Positions 1 to 11,398 of a DNA stretch of 64,000 bases are shown piece by piece. This stretch comes from Amaurobius ferox. Its lineage: Eukaryota > Arthropoda > Arachnida > Araneae > Amaurobiidae. A program made the translations under genes and the position numbers. How positions within the stretch are numbered: position 1 is the first letter of the stretch; every line of letters begins with the position of its first letter. The stretch covers positions 109,727,776 to 109,791,775 of the forward strand of contig OX578146.1 of assembly GCA_951213105.1 (NCBI GenBank). The letters are read 5' to 3'. A model generated the notes under the pieces. It saw only the letters and a program-made list of their open reading frames with translations, ran no database searches and was not told the DNA's origin.

Positions 1-1050
1 ATATGTTTTAAATTATTTTATGTTGTTATGCCATATTAAATTTACTTTTGGAAGTTGTATTGTGATTGAATTGGTGCGCATGTAAAATTTGTCGATTCCA
101 TCTGATCTTTGTTACCTCCAAACTGCCTGTAAATGTGGTTATCCCTTTACAGAAGGCATCTTATAAAGAAAGTAACGGACTAACAAAAATTTTAGTACAT
201 TTTATATATTTTAAACTAAAAATTCAAACGTTATATCTGAATTTTGGAAATTTAGACGTTATATTCGAATATTCAATTGAGAATTTAATCAATTTTAAGA
301 AGCAAAGGGTTTTAAACTTCTCAGAAAAGATTTTTGCCGTTGTTTAAAAAAAATAATGAAATATAAGCTTTTAATAAAATTTTAATAAAAGTTATAATTA
401 ATAAATAAATATATTAATAAATAAAAATTATATTTAGTTGCTTTTTTTCCTTAGTGTATTCTATTTTTACTTATATTGTCAGTTATGAAGCTAAATTCAT
501 TAAATTTTGCTAACTGACAGAGCCATCTCTATCTAACTTAACCACATCACGTAGTTTAAAAAAGTATGACTAATGTCGTTGTTCAAAAAATGATGAAGTA
601 TAAGCAATAAGATTCTAACAAACATTTCTTACATGCATATACCCATATAACCTTCATTCATATGATAAATATGTGACTTTAATGGGATGAAATAGTTGAT
701 ATTTTACCTTGCTACTTTGCTCATATATGCATGTTTACAATCATATGGTATGTTTTAAATTATTTTGTGTTATGCCATATTAATTTATATGTGGAAGTTG
801 TATTGTATATAAATTAGTGGGCATATAAAACTCGTCGATTCCACCTGATCTTCGTTATTGTTAAACTGCCTGTAAATGTTGCTACTCCTTTACGGAAGGT
901 ATCGGGTAAAGAAAGCAACTGACCAATTCCAGTGTAAGTTGATAATTTTAAATTGAAAATTCAGACGTTATATATGAATTTCTAATTGAAAAGTTAATAA
1001 ATTTGTAGAAGTTAAACACATGTTTCAAATCATATGTTACGCTTTAAATT
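1..1050 (+). repeat. Degenerate tandem repeat, units at about 1, 742 and 1036
   Basis: A segment with TTTTAAATTATTTT, then TTATGCCATATTAA, then GGAAGTTGTATTGT and CTGCCTGTAAATGT occurs near 1-160 and again near 745-920. A third copy begins near 1036, is interrupted by the element at 1054-1980, and resumes at 1985 with TTATGCCATATTAAATTTAT. The copies are diverged, so the duplication is old. No coding potential is supported; the 93-residue reading frame at 66-347 is a by-product of this repeat. Confidence 0.7.
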
Positions 1051-1053
1051 ATC

Positions 1054-1182
1054 ACTTTCCTTATATACATAATGTATAAGGAAAGTATTGTGACGGGGTC
1101 GAAAATTCGAATTCGAGTTTTCGACGGGAGAGAACGTTTCAAGCATCCCCGATCACGAATCAAACATTTTTGAAGTGATGTC

Positions 1183-1222
<40 letters not shown>

Positions 1223-1980
1223 TCTGTGGAGACGATAACTGACGAACGATTGGACCGATTCGAACGAAATTTGGTACAAAAATCACAATCCGTAAACACT
1301 GGAAGCCTATTGTTTTTATATGCAATCGAATGTTCAGAACCCCCCTAAATTTTCGAGTGAAATTTTGAAAAAATCGTCAAAAAATCAAAACCGCTAATAA
1401 AGTTACGTAAATAGACATTTTCTATGTAATTTTTCATTAGAAAACGATTGACATAAATTTTAGAACGCTAACATGTTCTCGAGATATTGAACATTTTAAA
1501 AAAAAATTATCAAAAAGTTATATAAAATAAAAAAAAAATTTTCTATTGAGAAACATGTTCACTTTTCATAGGTAATACCATGCGATAAATTGGGTGACAT
1601 CATTCTCGTGGATCTAGCTCGTTCCATTCATGAAAAAAGATACCTTGAGTAATACTTTTGTATTTGAACGCCAATAGTCATTTACCTGCTGTAAGAATAA
1701 CTTATTTCTCCATCCATAACGCTTGGCGAGATTTGGGCGACGAATTTGGCGGAATGTCGCCAACTTATCGACATTTTTAATTGTTGCCAAATTAACGAAA
1801 ATCTCGCCAAATTGATAAAAATGACGCTAAATCAATGAAAATGACGACTAATTGAAGAAAATTGAATATCTTGGAAAGAATATAAGTATATATTATAAGA
1901 ATAACATTTTTTTTAACTGTAAAAATAGTAAATTCATTGCATTATATAAAGAAAGTCATGTGTTGCCCACATCAGATTTT
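1054..1980 (+). mobile_element. Unclassified ~930-bp dispersed element, copy A
   Basis: It begins with a hairpin (ACTTTCCTTATATACAT pairing with ATGTATAAGGAAAGT). Then come GACGGGGTCGAAAATTCGAA, a TG microsatellite (1189-1219) and GGACCGATTCGAACGAAATT. It ends near GAAAGTCATGTGTTGCCCAC followed by ATCAGATTTT. Copies B (29429-30341) and C (62350-63315) share the same order. It encodes no transposase and has no long terminal inverted repeats, so it is non-autonomous and its class is unknown. It sits inside a third copy of the local repeat, which shows it is an insertion. Confidence 0.75.
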
Positions 1981-2040
1981 TTTATGTTGTTGTTATGCCA
2001 TATTAAATTTATATCTGGAAGCTGTATTGTATAGTATTGA

Positions 2041-2345
2041 ATCAGTCTTTGGGAACGTCCCTTCTGAAATCGAAATTCGAATTCATTGTAAGAACGGGTT
2101 CTGTGAATAAGAACATGGATCTTACAAAAGCTGTTTTTTTTTCATAAATTTAAAGCCAGTTGCGTGGTACGAATGAATTTCTTGACTTTTATACCGGTTC
2201 TCAAAGTTGTTGCATATAGAAAGTTTTCTTGCTGCCATTGCAGGTATCGGTTATTCCCTGCTAACGAGAGCGTAATAGGTGCGAAACCGATCCATGAATC
2301 TGCTATGGAAGCGCGATCCCAGATTATTTCAAGTATCCACCTCTT
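2041..2345 (+). repeat. Dispersed repeat family with GAAACCGGTCCATGGA-type core
   Basis: It contains CTTGCTGCCATTGCAGGTAT, then TGCTAACGAGAGCGTAATAG and GCGAAACCGATCCATGAA. Related copies lie at 12620-12850 (minus), 31965-32165, 32390-32545 and 45035-45335. The copies are strongly diverged. It is probably an old non-autonomous transposon or SINE; boundaries are uncertain. Confidence 0.6.
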
Positions 2346-3095
2346 TGATATTACCTATTTCAATAGTACTGGAATATTGTATGGGGCTACAAAGAAACAC
2401 ACATTAAGCATTATTCGGCAGCTGGCACGACAATTAAATTTTTCAGAAATTTTGTGGTTCAAGATATGCAAATTCTATCGAAATAAACTCATGTTTTTAA
2501 GTGGATTTAGTTTAATATTAGGTATAAAAATCTAATATGCACATGTTTATGTGTGTGCATCAAAACTTAGTAGAACTTTTACTGTGTTACCATTCTCGTT
2601 CTATTTTGTAACACGGTACAAAATCTGAAATACTTTAGCCATAAATGGGTTTCCTTTTAAGTTTAACAAACCAATGAGAAATCAGATCCAAATCGGTTCA
2701 TCTATTTTCGAATTGTAAAAGGTCATTACAGACCGACAAAACCGGAATTTTAATTGTCGTTGCTCTGCGGGAAAGTGTAGGAGGATAAAATTTAATATTA
2801 AAACATTCCCTGCATCCAGTATCATTGCTTGAAAACAGTTTCTCTTAATTAGATCGTGTAATTAGGAGATATTTAGATTGGAAGAATATTATGGAATGTT
2901 AAGTAAATCGGCACCTATCTGGAAATGGTTTAACCGCAAAACTTTTCTTTATTAAACCCAGCAAACCAGGAAAAAGTGGTGTATCTGTCGAGTCGTTCTC
3001 GAGTTATTGTAAGTATAAAGGGTTATGAGAGACAGTTACATAGGCAGAAACAGACTATTAATTTTTGTTATTTCGCACTCTGCTATAGGAAGATG

Positions 3096-3810
3096 TAGCT
3101 TACATAAGAATATTTTAGAGTTTAGCCTCATATCATATGGGTTTAGTAGCTTACATAAGAATATTTTATGGGTTCAGTCTCATATCATATGGGTTTAGTA
3201 GCTTACATAAGAACATTTTATGGGTTTAGTCTCATATCATATGGGTTTAGTAGCTTGCATAAGAATATTTTATGGGTTCAGTCTCATATCATATGGGTTT
3301 AGTAGCTTACATAAGAACATTTTATGGGTTCAGTCTCATATCATATGGGTTTAGTAGCTTACATAAGAATATTTTATGGGTTCAGTCTCATATCATATGG
3401 GTTTAGTAGCTTACATAAGAATATTTTATGGGTTCAGTCTCATATCATATGGGTTTAGTAGCTTACATAAGAACATTTTATGGGTTTAGTCTCATATCAT
3501 ATGGGTTTAGTAGCTTGCATAAGAATATTTTATGGGTTCAGTCTCATATCATATGGGTTTAGTAGCTTACATAAGAACATTTTATGGGTTCAGTCTCATA
3601 TCATATGGGTTTAGTAGCTTACATAAGAATATTTTATGGGTTCAGTCTCATATCATATGGGTTTAGTAGCTTACATAAGAATATTTTATGGGTTCAGTCT
3701 CATATCATATGGGTTTAGTAGCTTACATAAGAGCATTTTATGGGTTTAGTCTCATATCATATGGGTTTAGTAGCTTGCATAAGAATATTTTATGGGTTTA
3801 GTCTCATTGT
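3096..3810 (+). repeat. 52-bp minisatellite, about 13.7 copies, with 260-bp higher-order period
   Basis: The unit starts GGGTTTAGTAGCTTACATAA and recurs every 52 bp from 3139 (3139, 3191, 3243 and so on to 3763). Unit variants (AACATT versus AATATT, TTGCAT versus TTACAT, GGGTTTAG versus GGGTTCAG) recur in the same order every five units, so 3139-3398 is repeated at 3399-3658 and again, incompletely, from 3659. The array lies in the presumed first intron of cassette 1. Confidence 0.95.
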
Positions 3811-4934
3811 CTCAAATCTTTTTTTATCAAAATTTATCCCGTGGTTCAGAAGACATTTTATTTAAAAGTGTCTATTCGAACTTTCATTTTTTTTTACATT
3901 TTAGATAAATTTAATATTAATAAGTATTTACAGTTTATTTTATAATTTTGTTTTTGAAATATTAATACGAAATTATGGAATCTGAATGTACTAAAAAGCG
4001 CTAGGTGATCTTTTGAAGTTCACAAATTTAAAAAATTCTGTGTCGAAAAACATCTGAGAACCGCCAGTGCCATTTTACCGGGTGCATCCGCAGGTTTCGG
4101 TCCCAGGCTATAATTGTAGTAAATTTGTTTGTAAAATATTTTTTTAACTCGCCAAAAGCGAAAAAATATTGAACTTCTAAATAAAATGTAATGTTTTTCT
4201 GTTGGGAACCCGCTTATAGTTTTTGGGGCCAATGTTGTGAATAACAAATTCTAGGAAAGTTTTATTATTTTTTATTATGTTTTTAAATTTCGAATAATTT
4301 TTAAAATTCTTTTAGTTGGACCCTTGGTACAGTATTTTATGTTCGGAAAGCTGGTAAAACATTTCTCCCGAGATTGTTTCACAGTCACGATGTTGCTTCT
4401 GCTGCGAGTTTCAAAAAGACGTTGTAAAATAGGGAAAATATTGGACACATTTCTTTTTTAATTTAAACATTTTTGGAACCAACAATTTGATTATAAATTT
4501 GCTGGAAATTACGGAATAAAAATCTGATAGATTGCCGAATAAAAAGAAACATTGATTAAAACTTAGTAGGAAAGTTGGTAAGTACCGGGTGGTATCATTA
4601 TGCGTTGGATTTACTGTAGGTCAAACAAGAAATTCCTTTTTTTAATTCTGTGCTAGAGTGTATTATTTTTTGTTTATTGCTCTTTTGCTCTTACTTTCTT
4701 CATACTTTTATATGTACAGAAAAGAAAAAAAATAGAAAATTACTATTCTAGTATTAAAAAAATTTTAGCCCTGGCCCATATATGTTAAGACGGTCCTGGA
4801 AACCGCTGGCGTAATGTATAAAATTAATAATACTATACAATCTGAATGATTTCTACAACTGTAATATTTTTTACTCTAGCTGCTTTGATTTCGAATTTAA
4901 TGACTTTTCAAACATGTATTTGCTACTCTTTCAG

Positions 4935-5216
4935 ATGCACCAGTTGTCGCTCCTTTTATTTTTCCTCCTGCACTTAAAGAAGGGGAGAGAGGAAGTGCTA
5001 CTTGCACCATCAAATCAGGAGATAGACCTCTCAACTTCCAGTGGCTTAAAGATGGAACTGAGATAAAAGAGACAGAAACTATCAAGATCCAGACAGTCTT
5101 AGATTCTTCTTTTCTGGTCATTGAGTCTGTTACGTCAGCTAGTACAGGAAACTACACTTGCATAGCAAAAAATAATTTCGGAAAGGACAGATTTACTGCT
5201 GAATTAGTCGTATCAG
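4935..5216 (+). CDS. sDscam: Cassette 1, Ig1 exon
   Basis: Internal exon of 282 nt encoding one I-set-like immunoglobulin domain of 94 residues, the equivalent of Dscam1 Ig7. The acceptor is CTCTTTCAG and the donor GTAATG; both ends are phase 1. Visible marks are LKEGERGSATC with Cys24, FQWLKDG with Trp37, and TGNYTC with Cys76. The Asn73-Tyr-Thr sequon precedes the second cysteine. This is the variable N-terminal domain expected to contribute to homophilic recognition outside the cell. The C-prime to D region (TEIKETETIK) differs from all other cassettes. Confidence 0.92.
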
Positions 5217-5884
5217 GTAATGTATTAGAATTGATTTTAAATTAGCAGAATATTTTCTTTACTATTCTTTAAAATGTCCCTATGTTCGGCAGCATTATTA
5301 CTTCCTATTTAACACAAGACATTCAATGCAGGTTCATTGTTCGTCATTCAGATATTCAAATATTCATAGGATATTCACAGGAGATCCATTAGAGCCTTTT
5401 ATTCATTGGAGTCGTTTGGCTATTTTATACGTTTTATAGCTTTACAATATGTTTAGTGATTGTGACGTAGTTGAAAACTATCTATACTGACGGTAAACGT
5501 GACTATAGAGAGGTATAGAAAAAACTGTAAACCTCCACTACATTATATTACTAGTTAGTTAATGTAAAAGCATAATGGGTGTATGAACACAAAACTGAGT
5601 GATTAGTACACACATAATATTAAACTCATCCTTGTTTCGAGTATATTTTTGCACGTTCTAATTCCACGCAGACGAGAGTCAAAGTCCTAAATCAAACTTT
5701 TTATTTTCACTGGAAAACAAATAAAAGTCGTCTGCCTCTTTTAGCAATTTATTGGATTTCTTCAGTTAAATAAATTTAGAAGTTGAATTTTAACTCCCAA
5801 ATTGAGTTGGAATTTTTACTTATTTTGAGGACTTTTAATATATAAGTTTTCAATTATTTCTTTTGATATTTAAGTTGATATATA

Positions 5885-6640
5885 AATTTATGTTTAGTTG
5901 CTTTCTTTGCTTAGTGTATTCTCTGACAATGGAGACAATATTTACAGGTAGTTAGGTAGTTTCGAATAACATTTTAAAAATTTTAATTTTCCACATGTAA
6001 GTATTAATACCATTATAATGTTTTATTGATACCGCTTTTTGTCTAATTAATTTTCTTTTAATTATAATTGAAAATTTTTATAACATACAACAATTTCAAT
6101 GATTATTTGATAGAGCAGCATGATTTTATCTTGGTTTCAGTGCTTAATATGTTCTCTGATTATGGAACATTTTACCGGCAGTTTAGAATTTTCGATTAGT
6201 TATTATTTCTTATAATTGGTATAAATTTATTATTATTTATTATGCGATTTATTGATATTCATAGTTATTTAGTTATTTTATCGCACATTTAATTGAAAAA
6301 ATTCACGATTCATAAACTTAAAATAATTATTCAAATGACTAGTAGCTATTTTTTAGTTTTTTCTTGTGTAATACATTTCATGATGGAAATACATTAGTTT
6401 TTACATTCTTTTATAATTTTCTATGTGTGCTCTAAATTTCGAATTATTTAAAATTTGTGTTATCTAGATTTTTATCAACTACTTTTCTATCATCTTAACT
6501 AAAAATATTTATTATACATTTTATTTAAATGATAATTCAATGAAAACTTACTATGTGCTGAAAAATTATGGTACATAGCAAGATTTTTTACTGCCTATGT
6601 AGTTATCGACTATTCAATGCTGAAGAGTGCTGAAAAGTGC
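5885..6640 (+). repeat. Degenerate tandem repeat of about 235 bp
   Basis: Segments resembling GCTTAGTGTATTCTCTGA followed by a GGTAGTT or GGCAGTTTAG block and TTTCGAAT or TTTCGATT occur near 5900 and 6140. Weaker versions lie near 6360 and 6545. A related TTAGTTGCTTT..CCTTAGTGTATTCT block is at 435-465. Confidence 0.5.
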
Positions 6641-6655
6641 CAACCTTGTCCACGG

Positions 6656-6749
6656 ATGCTGTTTTTTGCCTTGCTGTAGAAATATGCTGTTTTTTGCTTT
6701 GCTGTAGAAATATGCTGTTTTTTGCTTTGTTGTAGAAATTTGCTGTTTT
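6656..6749 (+). repeat. 28-bp tandem repeat, about 3.3 copies
   Basis: The unit ATGCTGTTTTTTGCTTTGCT followed by GTAGAAAT starts at 6656, 6684 and 6712, and a partial fourth unit follows. Copies are nearly identical. Confidence 0.9.
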
Positions 6750-7084
6750 CTTCGTATCTTTACAATTTATTTTTCTAATGATGCATTTAATATTAATGCT
6801 TATCTAAACAAAATTATCAGGTTTAGATTCAAAAACATTGCAGTGGAGTTCTGTACTCGTTACCAGGGCAATTATAAATTAATATTATGTCAGTACTCAT
6901 CGATTTATACTTTTTTGGGTTCATAAAAGAATTAGTTGTCTAAAAGGAAATGTATATAATTCTAAGAATACATTAGGGGAAACTGTGCTTGCATTAAAAA
7001 AATTTGAGTTATATCAGGCTCCGTCGTTATTATTAAAAACTATTTTTAAACTATTAATAAGTAAAATCATTTTGTGTATAAAGG

Positions 7085-7990
7085 ATCTAAGAATTATATA
7101 AAATAATTACGCACAATCTTCACCGGGTTCCTAGGAAAATCCTTAACCACCCGATGAACTTTGTAAGGAAATGTTTATGAGTGTGTACACGGTAGGTTAT
7201 ATCTATAGTAAGGTGACTATGTCCGATCGAGAAAAAAGGGATTTCAGCGCCCTTAGCGGAGGATTAAAACGTTAGCATGATAAATTCAGTTGAAAAATGA
7301 GACAGACGAAAAATGTCAATTACAGTGTAGATAATTATCTAACAAGATGGAATCGACTTTAAAACTGTTATAGAAGGCATTTGTTTGAAACAATAGGGTT
7401 GGTGACGAATTATTATCAGGGATGATACAATACACAACATTTACATGAGCAGAGATCTAAAATGGAGTTTATTTAAAATGCCCTGCTCCAGTGAAAATGC
7501 GCATTTGAATTTGAGAAAGAATATTATCGTGTACTTTGACAAGTATTGCAGGTGTCACCGTGTTACAGGGCCTATCAATGAATGAAGAATAACAAGTATT
7601 TTTGGCTTCCGTATATGCGTTTCGTTCGATCCTGGTGTCTATTTCTACTCATTAGACAATGCCATACAACTTTGTAATTGTCTTTTTTAGTCTATTTCGC
7701 TTTTTGCTGAGTTCATTATTTTAATATTTTAAACTCGTTGCTAGGGGCCCTGCAATCCATTTTTTTTGATTGGACATTATTACTTTATTGTAGATAGTTC
7801 TAATATGTACATTTATGGACCTTTTGTTACGAAGTTTTTGGATTGCTTAAGGAATTCTACCTATTTGGACTTTTAGATTTTGGATTTGTTGGTTCTTTTT
7901 AGTTCTGACGAAGGAGATACAATGTATCCTCGAAATAGTCGTATAATGCGTAGTAATTTAATTTGTGTTTAATTACTTTGCAACATCATC
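7085..7990 (+). repeat. Dispersed repeat sequence shared with 23.9-24.8 kb and 52.9 kb
   Basis: 7100-7260 matches 23935-24120 in the same orientation (AACTTTGTAAGG, then TAGTAAGGTGACTATGTC versus GATAAAGTCACCATGTC). The part at about 7475-7570 (AGGTGTCACCGTGTTACAG) matches 24290-24380 in opposite orientation. A third block at 7905-7960 (GACGAAGGAGATACAATG, then TCCTCGAAATA) matches 52890-52930. It looks like a composite of old mobile sequence. Confidence 0.55.
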
Positions 7991-8052
7991 CTTATTTCTA
8001 AATGTGTTTGTATGAAATTTCATGACTGTGAACTTTATTTTCAATTCTACAG

Positions 8053-8166
8053 CACCACCCCAATGGAAAATTGAACCCGGAGATTTGTTAACTCAAGAAG
8101 ATGAATCAGAGACCATTGAATGCCAAGCCCAAGGAGTCCCTACTCCAAAAATTACTTGGATCTATG
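8053..8166 (+). CDS. sDscam: Cassette 1, Ig2a exon
   Basis: Internal exon of 114 nt (38 residues) encoding the N-terminal half of the second Ig domain (Dscam1 Ig8 equivalent). It opens APPQWKIEPGD and shows the first cysteine at residue 24 (TIECQAQGVPTPKITW) and the core Trp36. Acceptor TTCTACAG, donor GTTAGT, phase 1 at both ends. The TQEDESETIEC segment departs from the QEGES form seen in most cassettes. Confidence 0.9.
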
Positions 8167-9424
8167 GTTAGTTTAGTTTCAGAATTAAATTTTGTAATTA
8201 ACTTGTTTGTTAGTTTTAACGCACCATTGAATTTTGTATTTCAACTATAAACGATCTTTAATTTTTATGAAGTATGATATTATTATTATATTGTTTTACT
8301 CCATTTAATTAGTAGGAGCAGGTACATTAAATGTAGCATTTACTTAGTTTACATTTAATATTCTTTCTAAATTATATCTTTGGTGTATTATATCCAAATT
8401 ATATCTTAGTTGGTATTTATACTTATTTATAAGAGTTTGGTAAACGAGAAGTTCGAACTGGGCCTATTTCTATTCTTGGTGCGTTTATCAAAACATGTCT
8501 TGTAGTTATCCATCTTATGTCGAATCCTCGTTTTTTGGAGATTATTTAACTGACAGTTCTATTTTCAATCACTAAGTGTTTATAAATCTGCTTAAATGGT
8601 TTATAAAGTGTTTATGAAATCGTATATAAAATTTCTTACAAAATATATATAAATAAAATTGAAAATTTGTTTGTCTGTTTTTCTTATCATCAGGGAAGAA
8701 CAGCTGTGCCGAATTTCATGAAAATTTTTTAGGTAGTCTTGGTATGATTACACTTAAATTTTGAGCTTCCGTATGTCCTTCTGTCTATCTGACTTCATGC
8801 CCTCCTGACAGTTTTCTCATTTTGAGCATGATTCAATCGTTCTAGAAGCCGCCAAATAAACGGGATTCAATAGTTATCTGAGTCTCCAAACTAATTTGGT
8901 CTAATGACATTTTTGAGCTTTTCTATCATAAATACAATTCAAAACCCGATAATGTGACTTGTCCGCTGTTTGTGCCTCTATGCTTAAAATTATGAAAGTC
9001 ATTATAAGCAATGCTAGATAATAAAATCAAGAGAAGATATTCAGTACTATGCACATAAACTTAAGTACTTGCTGCTTTTCGCAGGGCCATCTGTATGTTG
9101 CCTTCTCATGGGCCATAAATGAAAGATTTATTTTTATTTCTGCCCCTCTCCCCAATAAGAAGATAGAAATGGAGTCTAAGAAAAAACTGAGTAAAATTAT
9201 AATGAGCTATATAAATAAAATTGTAGTCTGTGCTTGTGTCTGTATGTTTTCTATCTCAGCAAGTGAGAACTCAGATTTGTGAGATTCTTATAAATTTTGA
9301 AAGAGAAAAACTCCAAATATTAAAAGTTCACCGTAAATTGTGAATTAAATTCCTTTATACTAATCTTCTGTACTAAAAACAGGCATACAGATAGTTGATA
9401 CTAAAATTGACTTCCATATTTCAG

Positions 9425-9598
9425 GCGATCAGTCCACAACTGAAATATCAACGGACTCCAGCCGAAGTGTGTATGTATCGAATTCTGGATCGCTGGTTTT
9501 AAATAAGGTAGATGCTTCTATGAAAGGAACTTATGTTTGTGAAGCAAATAACGGATTTGGAAAGCCTTTGACGAAAACCATACATATATCTGTGCGTG
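9425..9598 (+). CDS. sDscam: Cassette 1, Ig2b exon
   Basis: Internal exon of 174 nt (58 residues) encoding the C-terminal half of Ig2, from GDQSTTEIS to SVR plus one base of glycine. Cys39 in GTYVCEANNGFGKPL pairs with the Ig2a cysteine. The second half (DASMKG to SVRG) is nearly invariant among cassettes while the first 20 residues vary. Acceptor TATTTCAG, donor GTAAGT. This exon should splice to the first constant exon downstream of the array. Confidence 0.92.
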
Positions 9599-9661
9599 GT
9601 AAGTAACACAGGTAAATTTGGGAAATTTGGAAGTTTTAAAGTAAATTTCAAAAATTTAAAA

Positions 9662-9686
9662 CGTGCTAAGCAAGCAAGTCAAATTG
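9662..9686 (+). promoter_or_regulatory. Conserved intronic element after cassette 1 Ig2b
   Basis: CGTGCTAAGCAAGCAAGTCA followed by AATTG, about 63 nt after the Ig2b donor. It matches the consensus TGCTGAGCAAGGTTCATGTC with several changes, as the most diverged copies do. Its place beside the donor that must reach the constant region suggests an RNA docking or splicing signal; this role is inferred. Confidence 0.55.
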
Positions 9687-9879
9687 AATATTTGTAGTTT
9701 TGTTCGTTTACATATGATATTTTGAGTAATCTGAGATGTGGCATAAATTAATAGTTTTTCTTTTTATCTCATTCTTGAGAAATTTTAAAACTTATTTGAA
9801 TTTTTTAGCAATTTTGATTGAAAGTTTACAGAAATAAGAGCAATTTATGAGGCAATTGATGATTGAGTTTTATAATAGT

Positions 9880-11150
9880 TATTATTTGTATACGTTTCTA
9901 GAGATATTTGAAGCTGTATGTGGTAAGTTGATAAAATTATTCTGTAAACTTGGAATTTGTTGAGCTAATTTATGTAAAATTTCAAATTTACTGCTGTTGT
10001 TTGTTTATATTTAATATTTTGTGTGATGAAATTGCTTATAAATTTATATTATAATTACAATTTTTTGACTGTTTTTTATATTTTCCTTTCATAAATTTAA
10101 TATTTAAAATGAAATATTTAGATGCCGTTTATATAAAATAACTCTATTTATAATGTGATTTTTAAAATACTAATTATGATTATTTGTATACATTTCTAGA
10201 GATATTTGAAGCTGTATGTGGAAAGCGGATAAAGCTATTCCGGAAATTTGAAATTTGCTAAGCTAATTTATGTAAAATTTCAGATTTACTACTCTTGTTT
10301 GTTTATATTTAATATTTTGTGTGATGAAACTGCTTATAAATTTATATCATATTTACAATGTTTTGAATGCTTTTTATAATTTCCTTTCATAAATTTAATA
10401 TTTAAAAGGAAATATTTATATGGGTTTATGTAAAATTATTGTATTTTAAGTGCAATTTTAAAAATACTAATTATGATTATTTCTACACATTTTTAGAGAT
10501 TTTTGAAGCTGTATGTGGTAAGTGGATAAAGCTGTTAAGGAAATTTGAAATTTGTTAAGTTAATTTATGTAAAATTTCAAATTTACTGCTGTTGTTTGTT
10601 TGTATTTAATATTTAGTGGGATGAAACTACTTAGAAATTTATATTATATTTACGATTTTTTAATGTTTTTTATATTTTTCTTTTATAAATTTAATATTTA
10701 AAAAAATAACTGTATAGTGTAATTTTTAAAATACTAATTATGATTATTTGTATACGTTTCTAGAGATATTTGAAGTTGTATGTGGTAAGCGAATAAAGTT
10801 ATTCCGGAAATTTGAAATTTGTTAAGCTAATTTGTGTAAAATTTCAAATTTACTGCTCTTGTTTATTTATATTTAATATTTTGTGTGATGAAATTGCTTA
10901 TAAATTTATATCATATTTACAATGTTTTGAATGTTTTTTATATTTTCCTGTCATAAATTTAATATTTAAAAGAAAATATTTAGATGCAGTTTATTTAAAA
11001 TAACTGTATTTTTAGTGCATTTTTAAAAATACTAATTATGATTGTTTGTATACGTTTCTAGAGATATTGGGAGCTGTATGTGGTAAGTGGATAAAGTTAT
11101 TCCGTAAATTTAAAATTTGTTAGGCTAATTATATAAAATTCCCGAATATT
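9880..11150 (+). repeat. 298-bp tandem repeat, about 4.3 copies
   Basis: GAGATATTTGAAGCTGTATG recurs at 9901, 10199, 10496, 10763 and 11061, giving periods of 298, 297, 267 and 298 bp. Each unit carries TTTCTAG before this block and, in most copies, GTAAG after it. The reading frame at 10812-11003 is a by-product. The array lies in the spacer between cassettes 1 and 2. Confidence 0.9.
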
Positions 11151-11398
11151 TGTATCAATAACAGTATTTGCAGTTACTATGGTAAGTAGAAGGAGAAATT
11201 TGTTAAAGGTAAGTTTCTAAGAATGCATATTCAATGTTTTGTTTATTGATATTTGATATTTTATGCAATATTAAACACATAAAATATAACTTATTTATTA
11301 TGTGTTTGTATTAATTACTTTAATTTTAATTTTCATGTGTAAGAGTTAAAATAGGAAGATAAAACAAAGTTTATACAGTTTTGACAATCTACAGCGTG

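Larger units (their letters stand above)
1..4934. other. Left flank and intron upstream of cassette 1 Ig1
   Basis: No exon or promoter of the array is recognisable here. Both promoter boxes and a first exon ending GCTGGAG followed by GTAAG were looked for on the + strand and not found. The stretch holds a degenerate tandem repeat (1-1050), an inserted 930-bp element, a dispersed repeat (2041-2345), a 52-bp minisatellite (3096-3810), and then about 1.1 kb of AT-rich sequence in which I see nothing. Because other cassettes have signal-peptide introns of 0.8-2.3 kb, cassette 1 must have either an expanded first intron starting left of the window or a lost first exon. Confidence 0.6.
5217..8052 (+). 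other. Cassette 1 intron Ig1-Ig2a
   Basis: At 2836 nt it is the longest Ig1-Ig2a intron in the window. It begins GTAATG and ends TTCTACAG. It is AT-rich and largely repeat-derived; no additional exon of the array is seen in it. Confidence 0.8.
4935..9598 (+). other. sDscam: Cassette 1 of the sDscam array (Ig1, Ig2a, Ig2b; no first exon seen)
   Basis: Three exons at 4935-5216, 8053-8166 and 9425-9598, with introns of 2836 and 1258 nt. The Ig1-Ig2a intron holds a degenerate ~235-bp tandem repeat (5885-6640), a 28-bp triplicate (6656-6749) and dispersed repeat sequence at about 7085-7990. The Ig2a-Ig2b intron holds a dispersed element-like stretch from about 8640 to 9300 and otherwise nothing recognisable. 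It is the most divergent cassette in Ig1 and Ig2a together with cassette 4, but all exons are open and splice sites are canonical. Confidence 0.85.

Noticed and set aside
1044..1325. His-Thr repeat protein on minus
   Set aside because: Translation of the TG microsatellite in element copy A; the same artefact appears in copy C at 62328-62597.
2164..2535. 123-residue plus-strand frame
   Set aside because: It falls in a copy of the GGTCCATGGA-core repeat; the same sequence recurs at other sites with broken frames.
3096..3810. CRISPR array
   Set aside because: Units are contiguous 52-bp repeats without unique spacers, in a eukaryotic intron.
4389..4440. Possible signal peptide MLLLLRV for cassette 1
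   Set aside because: No promoter boxes upstream, no GTAAG donor in the right phase, and no Ala-Gly end.
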